IMG/VR virus record: IMGVR_UViG_3300033153_005184
Span: 1 to 32,289 of that record
DNA length: 32,289 nucleotides
Reading direction: 5' to 3' (one strand)
Source: a virus
Shown here: positions 14,257 to 22,369 of the stretch, in pieces
Position numbering within the stretch: position 1 is the stretch's first letter
Layout of the letters: each line of letters starts with the position of its first letter
Program-made: the position numbers and the translations under genes
Notes under the pieces: generated by a model
Told to the model about the DNA's origin: nothing
What the model saw: only the letters and a program-made list of their open reading frames with translations
Database searches by the model: none

Positions 14257-15904
14257 AAAGCCTAGAGTATTATTTGTATCCGAATCAGACAAGCTAGCTT
14301 CGGGCTTTGGAGTATACTCTCATGAGGTTCTTAAGCGGCTACATGCTACAGGAAAATATGAGCTCGCGGAATTGGCCTGTTATGGGGCACCCACCTCCTT
14401 TCAGAATACCGACTGGCTAACATATGGTGTGGCACCGATGGCCGGTGAGGACGAATATAATAAGGAGCACACTAATAACCCACAAGTCCAGTGGGGTATA
14501 GTCCGTTTTGAGAGAGTTTGTCTAGACTTCAAGCCAGATATTGTGATAACTTACCGTGACCCTTGGATGGATGCCTATATCGCTGATAGTCCATTCCTTC
14601 CCTTTTTTCATTGGGTTTGGATGCCTACTATTGACTCTGAACCACAAAAGCTAGAATGGTTATATCAACTCTTTAACCGTTGTGATGGTCTTCTAGCTTA
14701 TTCTGAATATGGAATACGAGCATTAGATCGGCAGACTAACGGTCGCCTCAAACCTGTGGGCTGTGCCTCTCCTGCGATTGACCCCAAAGTATTTGTAATG
14801 GCCCCGAACAAAGAGAAGCACAAAGAAGCTTATGGTCTAGACGGAGACAGTTTTATAGTTGGAACTGTTATGAGAAATCAGAAACGTAAGATGTTTCCTG
14901 AACTAATGAGAGCCTTCAAGCAATACCTTGATATGGCTCCTAAAGAACTAGCTGACAAGTCCTTCCTATATTTACACACTAGCTATCCTGAAAAACATGG
15001 ATGGGATATAACGTCTCTAATACACGAGTACAAACTAGGGTCTAAGGCTATATGCACATACAAGTGTAGACACTGCAAGAAGTTCTTTGTTGCTCACTAT
15101 CGCGATGCTATTACAGTTTGTAGATTCTGTAAAAACCACAGTGCTGTATTGCCTGGGGTTTCTAATGGAGTGGAAAGAGATGAATTAGTTCAGATTTTTA
15201 ATCTCATGGATCTCTATGTGCAGTATGCAATTTGCGAGGGTTTCGGCATGCCAGCCGTAGAGGCAGCTGCGTGTGGAGTACCTGTCGCAGCAGTAGATTA
15301 TAGTGCCATGGAAGACGTGGTTAGAGCTGTTAAAGGATATCCTGTTACTCCTGCTCTATCCCGAGAACTAGAAACGAATGCGGATCGTTCGGGACCGAAC
15401 AATGATGATCTGGCTCAAATTATGCTTTCCTGTGCCAAGCAAAGTAAAGAAAAATATAAGAAACATCGCCTCGAAACCCGCAAGGGATGTATTGATCGCT
15501 ATACGTGGGACAATGCTTCTAAGTCATGGGAAAACTATCTAGATAAAGTAGTACAAAAAAGCCTGGAAGGGAAGTGGGACTCTCCGCCGACAATGCGACC
15601 TCTTCCCGATAAGGCCCCAGCTGATCTAAGTCATCATCAATTCGTAGAGTGGGTCTGTACAGCACTATTACAAGATCAGTATTCGGCGTTCAATTATCGA
15701 ATGTTAGTTCTAGCTCGCAATCTTAACTTTGGGGCCAACTTTGGTGCGGGATTTATCTCTCCATGTACGCAAGAATCTGTCTTTAAGGAAATGCTTCCAC
15801 TAGCTCAACGCCGGTTCCTATTTGATGCACTGCGGGTGGGCTCTTTACAGGAAAATCCTCATCAATTCATAGTAGAGGCACATGGGAGATTAAAAAAATC
15901 ATGA
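14249..15904 (+). CDS. GT-B glycosyltransferase with internal zinc ribbon
   Basis: This 551-aa protein is of the GT4-like class. The N-terminal Rossmann start is PRVLFVSESDKLASGFGVYS. The C-terminal donor-binding motif CEGFGMPAVEAAACGVPV has the E-x7-E pair (E330, E338). Between the lobes a small zinc-ribbon insert reads KCRHCKKFF and VCRFCKN (C273/C276, C291/C294). About 100 extra C-terminal residues (HHQFVEWVCTALLQDQYSAF and on) form an additional helical domain. The sugar donor and acceptor are unknown. It overlaps both neighbours by 4-8 nt and heads the glycosylation cluster. Confidence 0.87.
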   Translation: MHRKPRVLFVSESDKLASGFGVYSHEVLKRLHATGKYELAELACYGAPTSFQNTDWLTYGVAPMAGEDEYNKEHTNNPQVQWGIVRFERVCLDFKPDIVITYRDPWMDAYIADSPFLPFFHWVWMPTIDSEPQKLEWLYQLFNRCDGLLAYSEYGIRALDRQTNGRLKPVGCASPAIDPKVFVMAPNKEKHKEAYGLDGDSFIVGTVMRNQKRKMFPELMRAFKQYLDMAPKELADKSFLYLHTSYPEKHGWDITSLIHEYKLGSKAICTYKCRHCKKFFVAHYRDAITVCRFCKNHSAVLPGVSNGVERDELVQIFNLMDLYVQYAICEGFGMPAVEAAACGVPVAAVDYSAMEDVVRAVKGYPVTPALSRELETNADRSGPNNDDLAQIMLSCAKQSKEKYKKHRLETRKGCIDRYTWDNASKSWENYLDKVVQKSLEGKWDSPPTMRPLPDKAPADLSHHQFVEWVCTALLQDQYSAFNYRMLVLARNLNFGANFGAGFISPCTQESVFKEMLPLAQRRFLFDALRVGSLQENPHQFIVEAHGRLKKS

Positions 15905-16968
15905 TAGACGTGCTCTATGTTGGACCATACCGACAGAATGACGAATGGGGTTATACCAGTAAAGCTGTTGCTACTTTACTAGCTGCACAAGATATCAATT
16001 TGGTATTGCGGCCAGTCTGGTTTACACCAGAAACTCAAGCTCAAGATGTGGAACACATAGAAGAATATGAATACAATGCGTTATCTACCAGGGATATTTT
16101 AATACAACACGGTCTACCGTCATATATTAATTACAACGGAGACTTCAAAACAAATATTGCTATTCTATCGGTAGATAGTCGTATTGATAATACAGAATGG
16201 ATAACCCATCTTCGACTAATGGACAAGATAATTGTCTTCTCTCACAGCGAAGCGAAGCTACTCTCAGATTCGGGACTCGACTCAGCCAAAATTTTTGCCT
16301 TTGAGTTTCCTCCATTCTTTTTGACTTCAAAAACTTCTGATCTAAATCTTGATTTGAAGGGGACGATTTTCTATACTACGGGATCGTTAGATATCAAGTC
16401 TGGACTAACGGAAATACTAACAGCATATCTCTCAGCATTTAGTATCGCAGATCCCGTTCATCTTATAGTTTGTACCAATCAATCCGAGGCAGTACAAGAG
16501 AAGGTTGGCGAAATCAAGAAGCAGCTAAGCATTTATTCTGTTAGCGAGTATTATCCAAACATAGTTGTTGTAGGGACTACCGCTACAGAGGTCATTAATC
16601 ATGTTCATCAAATTGGCGATTTTTTCATAGACGTATCCTACAATGCTATTCCTAATCAAGACCTATTGCGTGCCGTTGTAGCAGATAGCATCCCAATTCT
16701 ACCAGACAATATTGATATCAAGGTAGACTATCTTGCCGTTAAAACGTATGACGACTTATGCGTCTACCCTGCTCGCCCGGTTGCAGACTTGTGGAGCGGT
16801 GAGTTTACATGGACAAAGCCGAATATCTCACACCTGAAATATAAAATGCAACAGGCTATATCGACAGAGATAAATTTAGAAGAAATACATCAGTCTCTTC
16901 GTTCGTTTCAAGAAACACTGTTCACTAAGCCGAGCGAAAGAATGAAGGTCATCCTATGTACCAACTAG
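15901..16968 (+). CDS. GT-B-like glycosyltransferase
   Basis: This 355-aa protein has a probable GT-B fold. The N terminus is VLYVGPYRQNDEWGYTSKAV. A second-lobe start, GTIFYTTGSLDIKSGLTEIL, matches the strand-loop-helix that opens the donor domain of GT4 enzymes. Late in the protein the expected E-x7-E motif is weak or lost (FFIDVSYNAIPNQDLLRAVV). It may be a divergent or non-catalytic member. It is coupled by ATGA to the previous gene and overlaps the next by 13 nt. Confidence 0.7.
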   Translation: MIDVLYVGPYRQNDEWGYTSKAVATLLAAQDINLVLRPVWFTPETQAQDVEHIEEYEYNALSTRDILIQHGLPSYINYNGDFKTNIAILSVDSRIDNTEWITHLRLMDKIIVFSHSEAKLLSDSGLDSAKIFAFEFPPFFLTSKTSDLNLDLKGTIFYTTGSLDIKSGLTEILTAYLSAFSIADPVHLIVCTNQSEAVQEKVGEIKKQLSIYSVSEYYPNIVVVGTTATEVINHVHQIGDFFIDVSYNAIPNQDLLRAVVADSIPILPDNIDIKVDYLAVKTYDDLCVYPARPVADLWSGEFTWTKPNISHLKYKMQQAISTEINLEEIHQSLRSFQETLFTKPSERMKVILCTN

Positions 16969-17903
16969 AAAATATAATACGTTCCACTACTCGCACAGAT
17001 AAGGACCGATTAAATATTCTACTCTTTTGTGATAATGAGGAAGACTATATAATCCAGCTATGCAAGACCAACCATAACTTCTATATATTTACTGGACTCT
17101 ATGCATCACAATGGAAACGAGCCAAGGAACACACTCCGCTTAACCTACATATACTGCAGACCCCAACCTTAGCATGTAATAGAGCTTACGATTTAATGAT
17201 TGTATTCAATAGGTTGGGACAGTGGGAAAAGGCTGCGGATATTTCACAGGCATGGCATGTCCCTCTAATGGTTGTGGATATGACTAACTTTCAAACAAAA
17301 ATCCAACATCCATTTTTTACCAACTTTCATATTGACAAGCCCGAAGTACTGCATAATCGTGGTGGCTGTATTTCTATTGCATCTAGCGAATTTGCCACCA
17401 ATACATGGACTTCTCAGAATTCAATGCTATCTGCTACAATCAATATGCCACACAATGATGTTAATCGAACAGTTACTATAAAAGACAATAATCAAATTGC
17501 AGTTGACGTCGATCTTCCACAGCAATATATAAATAGTCTTCCTATTTCGTTAGATGATCGAGTTTTTACCCAGCTACTGTCAAAGTCTTGCTTCTATCTT
17601 CATCTGTGGCAAACAATAACCCCCAAAATGTTAGAAGCGATGGCTCTGGGAATCCCGGTCATCACCTTTAAAAGTGTAGACTTTCAAGAGCTTATGCAAC
17701 AACAGGCAATCATCTTAATTGAAGACATAGGCATCATGGCACAACCCGCTATTGTTAATGAACTAAAACAATTTAAAAAGAACGGAGATATTATCTCCAA
17801 CGCCAAACGAATAGTTCTTGCGGATCACGGTTCAGACGCATTTGTTGAATCTTGGACTAAAGTATTCGAGTACAGCAGAAACTTATTCTATACACGAGGA
17901 TGA
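16956..17903 (+). CDS. GT-B-like glycosyltransferase, divergent
   Basis: In this 315-aa protein the clearest signature is near the end: CFYLHLWQTITPKMLEAMAL, then GIPVITF, the donor-site motif of GT-B enzymes. The front half has strands typical of the acceptor lobe (LNILLFCDNEEDY, YDLMIVFNRLG). The glycine-rich N-terminal loop of active GT4 enzymes is not seen, so activity is uncertain. The reading frame overlaps both neighbours. Confidence 0.65.
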   Translation: MYQLENIIRSTTRTDKDRLNILLFCDNEEDYIIQLCKTNHNFYIFTGLYASQWKRAKEHTPLNLHILQTPTLACNRAYDLMIVFNRLGQWEKAADISQAWHVPLMVVDMTNFQTKIQHPFFTNFHIDKPEVLHNRGGCISIASSEFATNTWTSQNSMLSATINMPHNDVNRTVTIKDNNQIAVDVDLPQQYINSLPISLDDRVFTQLLSKSCFYLHLWQTITPKMLEAMALGIPVITFKSVDFQELMQQQAIILIEDIGIMAQPAIVNELKQFKKNGDIISNAKRIVLADHGSDAFVESWTKVFEYSRNLFYTRG

Positions 17904-18301
17904 TAAAAATGCATAAAGAAATTAGGCTAACAGTTATTAAACAAACTGAAAGTGATCTGGTAGAGGCTGAATTTTTTGATGCTCCCGACTCATTCTTCAC
18001 TAGTATTACAGTACAGGACGTACTAGAGATGTCTGACAAGTTAGATATTATAGATCTAGTGGCAGCCAAGGTCCGTAAAAACGGTACTCTAACATTAGAA
18101 GGTATTGACGCATTAGATGTATGTCGGCGTGTCCATTATGGAGTAATGACGCTCACTAGTGCCGCAAACGATTTTTTCACTAAAACCAAAAACTTGAATT
18201 CCGTAGCCACTCTCAAGGATTACTTTATCAAAAAGCAGTGGAAGGTTAATTTTGCGAGCCTAAAAGATGGTCGTTACCTATTGGAGGTTGTGAGAAAATG
18301 A
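17900..18301 (+). CDS. methyltransferase-like remnant, 133 aa
   Basis: The segment SITVQDVLEMSDKLDIIDLV followed by RKNGTLTLEGIDALDVCR resembles the second half of class I SAM-dependent methyltransferases. There a VLEH-type helix is followed by a KPGG-like turn and a strand. The SAM-binding glycine-rich motif I is absent, so it is probably a degenerate or repurposed fold without methyl transfer. The gene is intact and coupled at both ends (ATGA), so it is maintained. This is a moderate-to-low-confidence fold call. Confidence 0.5.
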   Translation: MIKMHKEIRLTVIKQTESDLVEAEFFDAPDSFFTSITVQDVLEMSDKLDIIDLVAAKVRKNGTLTLEGIDALDVCRRVHYGVMTLTSAANDFFTKTKNLNSVATLKDYFIKKQWKVNFASLKDGRYLLEVVRK

Positions 18302-19146
18302 CAGATCAAAAAACAGAGGGGCCGATAGTCAGTGCAACTCATACCACATGTAAAAACTGTGTCTTTGCAGAATTTAAAGACAACGTGCAAGTAGCCTGTA
18401 GTTTGCATAAGATCCAAGACTATCGTGATGCTGGCATCGAAGTACTAGAGGTGTTCGACGACGATGATCGTGAATTCTTCTTGATTAATGGTAGGTTCTG
18501 TCTGTTTTATAGAAACGAGCAGATTATGGAACGACATCCTAGGAATACATGGGAAAAAATTGCCAAGCTAACTACCAAGGTTCCATACCATGTGCTAGTT
18601 TTCTTCGAAGAACACCATAGCTTTCCTGATATAAAAAAGATCTTGCAAAAATTAGAAAATCAAGAGATACCACCTAACCTTGTAACTGTAGTTAATAAAC
18701 AGTACCAATCATATATAAAGGCTCCCGACAAGTATGTTAAGCCCAGCTTACTACTAGAGTTATTGGGTAACTGTAAATTTCACCAGTACAATCTCAAGAA
18801 CATCTACAATTCTGAACTTAGCGATAGAGCTATCATTGATTTAGTTTTTGATGTGGCGGGAAAACTACCCTATCCGTTCTACGTTACTTTTAGAGCAGGG
18901 TTCGATGTTCCCCTGGCCTTTAGTACTGAGCTAAATAATGCAGTACTTATTAAAATGATGCAAATAGGAGTTGGTTCTCCCGTAGATGACTTGAACGGAA
19001 TGATAGTCAATCGAACGGCTCATAAGAAACACGGTGGAAACGCTTTCGGAATTCATCTTGAGGATAAGATAACAAAATATGAAGAGAATGCACATAAATT
19101 TTTATATGAGGCAGTTGCCATATGTCCAAGTCTAAAAACAAAATAA
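18298..19146 (+). CDS. four-cysteine N-terminal module plus GT-A-like domain, 282 aa
   Basis: The N terminus holds C18 and C21 (TCKNCVFAE), C34 and C68 (NGRFCLFYR), a probable zinc or Fe-S knot of about 70 residues. The remainder (about 80-282) resembles a GT2/GT-A glycosyltransferase core: VPYHVLVFFEEHH, LENQEIPPNLVTVVN, then FYVTFRAGFDVPLAF and a late GGNAFG. A clear DxD motif is not seen, so catalytic status is unsure. It lies in the coupled glycosylation cluster and overlaps the next gene by 25 nt. Confidence 0.55.
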   Translation: MTDQKTEGPIVSATHTTCKNCVFAEFKDNVQVACSLHKIQDYRDAGIEVLEVFDDDDREFFLINGRFCLFYRNEQIMERHPRNTWEKIAKLTTKVPYHVLVFFEEHHSFPDIKKILQKLENQEIPPNLVTVVNKQYQSYIKAPDKYVKPSLLLELLGNCKFHQYNLKNIYNSELSDRAIIDLVFDVAGKLPYPFYVTFRAGFDVPLAFSTELNNAVLIKMMQIGVGSPVDDLNGMIVNRTAHKKHGGNAFGIHLEDKITKYEENAHKFLYEAVAICPSLKTK

Positions 19147-19595
19147 CTTTCATTGTCAATAATGATTTCGACATCCCCGAGAGTTTTAATGTAATACGCA
19201 ATACCGACAACTTACCTGAGACACAATTCTTTAATAAAGTATTGGCAGAGACATTTAACTCATTACTTCCGCTTAATGTGGTCGCGTTGATCTGCAACAA
19301 TACAGAGCTTATCAATCCCCATACAGAAGAAATAATTATGTCGCTTTTTGAATTCTATTCCGAAATAGGCTTCGTATACACAGACGCTCTTATTGTGAAT
19401 CAAGGTGTCGAATTTATAGACTATTTCAGCGGACTAAGCCTGCCAAACGAAAGCTTTTTTCTAAACTTGACAGTCCCACTACAACTAAACAATACAGAAC
19501 AAAGTAAGATTGGAGCAATGAATCAACTTCTGTCAACGGGAAAAACGTTTATTCATCTTCCCGATCCTTTGATAAAAGTTTATCATCAACTATGA
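19122..19595 (+). CDS. GT-A-like fragment, 157 aa
   Basis: This is a short protein with the strand-turn pattern of a GT2 core: LNVVALICNNTELINPHTEE followed by EIGFVYTDALIVNQG, which recalls the donor and acceptor region of family 2 transferases. It lacks the N-terminal nucleotide-binding Rossmann part in full length. It may work as a partner to the adjacent 282-aa protein. I selected the ATG at 19122, which overlaps the previous gene's end. Confidence 0.5.
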   Translation: MSKSKNKITFIVNNDFDIPESFNVIRNTDNLPETQFFNKVLAETFNSLLPLNVVALICNNTELINPHTEEIIMSLFEFYSEIGFVYTDALIVNQGVEFIDYFSGLSLPNESFFLNLTVPLQLNNTEQSKIGAMNQLLSTGKTFIHLPDPLIKVYHQL

Positions 19596-20296
19596 GTGTC
19601 CGACACATAAAGGTTATTTCTGAACCCACTCAAATAGATATTATTATTCCTGCTGCGGGGCTTGGGCGTCGTATGAAATCATGTGGACCTAAACCACTAA
19701 TCTCTATTAAGCCCAACACAACTATTATTGAGAACCAGCTAAAAATATTCAAAAAGATAGTACCTAATTCCAATATTATTCTGGTGACCGGATTTGAATC
19801 AGATAGGTTAATGAACCAAACGCCCGACTCACTGATTAAGGTAGAGAACGAGCGATACGCCGAGACAAATGTAGTTCGCAGTATTGGTATGGGACTAAGG
19901 GCCTGTAAGAATGATGTCCTAATAGTCTATGGAGATTTAATTTTCAACGACTTCGCGATCCAGGCTCTAGACTTTAACAACTCCTGCATCCTGGTTGGCA
20001 ATGAGATTATGAACGATAAAGAGGTTGGCTGCATTGTTAATAGTCGTGGATCAGTAGAGAATATGATGTATGATCTTCCAGTCAAGTGGGGTCAAATCTC
20101 TTTCTTCAGGGGACGAGAGCTAAATCTGCTAAAACAAATCTGCTGGAATCCACAAAGCTATGGGCTGTTCGGCTTTGAAGCCTTTAACTACATTATTGCT
20201 AATGGCGGCAAACTAGCTGGATGCTACAATAAAAAAGCCCGAGTAATTGACATTGACACTAATAAGGACTTAGAAAAGGTAGGAACAGTTTTATGA
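19592..20296 (+). CDS. sugar-phosphate nucleotidyltransferase (GlmU/MobA-like)
   Basis: This 234-aa enzyme has the NTP-transferase signature IIIPAAGLGRRM (17-28) followed by GPKPLISI, and a metal-site-like strand LIVYGDLIFND. It would activate a sugar-1-phosphate or similar compound with an NTP. It shows no C-terminal left-handed beta-helix, so it is a single-domain member. Position among glycosyltransferases suggests that it makes the activated donor they use. It is ATGA-coupled on both sides. Confidence 0.85.
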   Translation: MSVRHIKVISEPTQIDIIIPAAGLGRRMKSCGPKPLISIKPNTTIIENQLKIFKKIVPNSNIILVTGFESDRLMNQTPDSLIKVENERYAETNVVRSIGMGLRACKNDVLIVYGDLIFNDFAIQALDFNNSCILVGNEIMNDKEVGCIVNSRGSVENMMYDLPVKWGQISFFRGRELNLLKQICWNPQSYGLFGFEAFNYIIANGGKLAGCYNKKARVIDIDTNKDLEKVGTVL

Positions 20297-21141
20297 AAAT
20301 ATTTGTATCCCAGCACGACGACATACGAATAGGGGGTCTCGTGCAAGCCCTTAAGAGTGTTGTTCCAACTACCTTCTATTGGTCCAAAAAAGATAAACCA
20401 CTATTTGATTTGATTGAAGAAGAAGAGCCGACTATTATCTTTTATCATGATGGAGATGCCGCTGATAGTACTATCGAGTATGCTCAGGCTGAATATCCCG
20501 GTATCAAGTTTGTGTATATGCAATTTCTGCCTACTTTAAGTAAAGCTAAACCTAGCCTGACACTTGCTATGGACCCGTCCCTTGTTATAGACGGCTCGCT
20601 TCCCATAGATTATCGAACCAATCTAATAGAGATGGAGGGCGGGGTAAAGCAGGGGATGTTTACTACGGAGGTATTAATTTTAACAGATCAAGTGGATGCT
20701 AGAATCGATTTCCATCTATTGACATTAAGAGCTCTTGGTTACCAATTTCAAACGAAAATGTATGGAAATAATAAAGTAAATCTTCCCAACTACTTGGGAC
20801 GACTTCGCAAAGAAAGCTATCGCCATGCCTTAGCCTCTGCTCGCGTCTTGGTAGCGTTCGATAGCTCTAGATACTATGATGCTTGTTATCATAACTGTAT
20901 TCCTTTGGTTTTTAAGGAAAAAAAGACAACAGAGCTTGGTGCCTATGAGTTTTCCAGTCTGTCTGGTCTATTAGAGAAGTGTAAGGTAGCGATTGAAGCG
21001 GTGAATCCTGAGTTATCTCACCACGCCTCAGAATATACATATCATCATTACCTAATAGATATTTTTCGTTTACTCCAAGAAGAGACTATAGTTGATGCGT
21101 TGATACAATACCTAGAACAGAGAAAGGTAGTAGCCTCATGA
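20293..21141 (+). CDS. glycosyltransferase-like protein, 282 aa
   Basis: The fold looks like GT-B. The N terminus MKIFVSQHDDIRIGGLVQAL and the strand TIIFYHDGDAADST form an acceptor-lobe Rossmann. The late segment YRHALASARVLVAFDSSRYY, then CIPLVF, occupies the place of the donor motif but lacks the usual glutamates. It is probably a divergent member. It is coupled on both sides. Confidence 0.55.
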   Translation: MKIFVSQHDDIRIGGLVQALKSVVPTTFYWSKKDKPLFDLIEEEEPTIIFYHDGDAADSTIEYAQAEYPGIKFVYMQFLPTLSKAKPSLTLAMDPSLVIDGSLPIDYRTNLIEMEGGVKQGMFTTEVLILTDQVDARIDFHLLTLRALGYQFQTKMYGNNKVNLPNYLGRLRKESYRHALASARVLVAFDSSRYYDACYHNCIPLVFKEKKTTELGAYEFSSLSGLLEKCKVAIEAVNPELSHHASEYTYHHYLIDIFRLLQEETIVDALIQYLEQRKVVAS

Positions 21142-21584
21142 TTGGTATAATAGTTGATGAGATTGTTAACTCCCCTCAAAATTACTTCTTATTTAAAACA
21201 TTAAATGAGCTGTCAAAATCTCATGACTGCTACCTTTTCACAAGCGGAATAAAAGAACTGCCTATAGAGAACAAATTCTCTATCATGCAGCAGCTAGAAG
21301 CGTTGCATCATCCTGGTATTTTAATTAGCACAACAATGCTTAACGCACAGATCGCAGCTAATTCTCTAACCGCGACCAAAAAATACTATTACATATGGAA
21401 CTTTGAATGGACGATGCTAAATCAATTTGCATTTCATCAACTAGATAAAATATTTTACAATGACGATGTAGAACTGATAGCTAACAGTAGTACCCACAAC
21501 CATCTTCTAACCCAGTTGTTTAAATCGCCCATAGGTATAGTCTATAACTGGGATCGAAAATCACTGGAGAAGGTAATATTATAA
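21138..21584 (+). CDS. glycosyltransferase-lobe-like fragment, 148 aa
   Basis: This is a short protein resembling the N-terminal lobe only of a GT-B enzyme (IGIIVDEIVNSPQNYFLFKT, LEALHHPGILISTTML, KYYYIWNFEWTMLNQ). No donor-binding lobe is present. It may act together with a neighbour or be a remnant. The stop overlaps the next gene's ATG by one base (TAATG). Confidence 0.5.
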   Translation: MIGIIVDEIVNSPQNYFLFKTLNELSKSHDCYLFTSGIKELPIENKFSIMQQLEALHHPGILISTTMLNAQIAANSLTATKKYYYIWNFEWTMLNQFAFHQLDKIFYNDDVELIANSSTHNHLLTQLFKSPIGIVYNWDRKSLEKVIL

Positions 21585-22369
21585 TGGACTTTTTTAATAA
21601 AAATGACGAAGAACGACTTGCAACCTATAATAGCTTCTATCATGATTCTAATATGAGTTGGGCTGAGATTGCCAAGATGGTTGACACCTATCCTAATCGG
21701 GTACGTCGTGACGCTATTAAGCTAGGGATTAAGTCTCGCAATAAGTCCGAGGCCCAAAAAGTAGCCATTTCAGAAGGGCGACATGAGCATCCCACAGAGG
21801 GTAAAACTCAATCAAAAGAAACTAGAGAGAAAATCAGCATTAGTCAGGGTAAAATATGGGATGATTTGACCGAAAACCAGAGAGAACTAAGGTCCGAGAT
21901 TGGCCTAGAATCGTGGAATAAAAAAACCACGCATGAGAAGGCGGACTTCTTTAAAAAGAGCAGCGAGGCGATCCGAGAGGCGTCGAGACATGGGTCTAAA
22001 GTAGAGTTGCAGCTATTTGATTTGCTGATTCGAGCCGGATATCGAGTGGAGAAGCATAAAGAGCACCTTCTACAGAACGAAAGGTTCCATCTTGACCTCT
22101 ACGTTCCAGCCGTCAGAACAGCTATTGAGGTTGACGGACCCCTACACTTTAAGCCTGTCTTTGGAGAAGATAAATTAAAGCGTCGTCAGGCGGCAGATCA
22201 ACAGAAAAATGGTCTGGTTTTATCTGCGGGAATGGTACTTATCAGAGTAAAATTAACTAAGAGAGAATCACAACGCTACCTACGAGATATCTGGAAAAGC
22301 GTAGAAGAGATTCTAAACACAATAGCGAAGAAGTTCCCACCCAAACATGAAAGGTATTTCGAAATATGA
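21584..22369 (+). CDS. Vsr-like (EDxHD) endonuclease with DNA-binding NUMOD segment, homing type
   Basis: This 261-aa protein has an N-terminal helix-turn-helix (SWAEIAKMVDTYPNRVRRDA), a NUMOD3-like stretch SKETREKISISQGKIW, and a C-terminal PD-(D/E)XK-like nuclease. In that core HLDLYVPAVRTAIEVDGPLH places D171, E182/D184 and H188, with E141 in the preceding helix. The layout matches the EDxHD homing nucleases related to the Vsr mismatch enzyme (I-Bth0305I type). A repair role is less likely given the HTH and NUMOD parts. It is wedged between the glycosylation cluster and a recombination-like gene by TAATG/ATGA coupling. Confidence 0.8.
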   Translation: MDFFNKNDEERLATYNSFYHDSNMSWAEIAKMVDTYPNRVRRDAIKLGIKSRNKSEAQKVAISEGRHEHPTEGKTQSKETREKISISQGKIWDDLTENQRELRSEIGLESWNKKTTHEKADFFKKSSEAIREASRHGSKVELQLFDLLIRAGYRVEKHKEHLLQNERFHLDLYVPAVRTAIEVDGPLHFKPVFGEDKLKRRQAADQQKNGLVLSAGMVLIRVKLTKRESQRYLRDIWKSVEEILNTIAKKFPPKHERYFEI

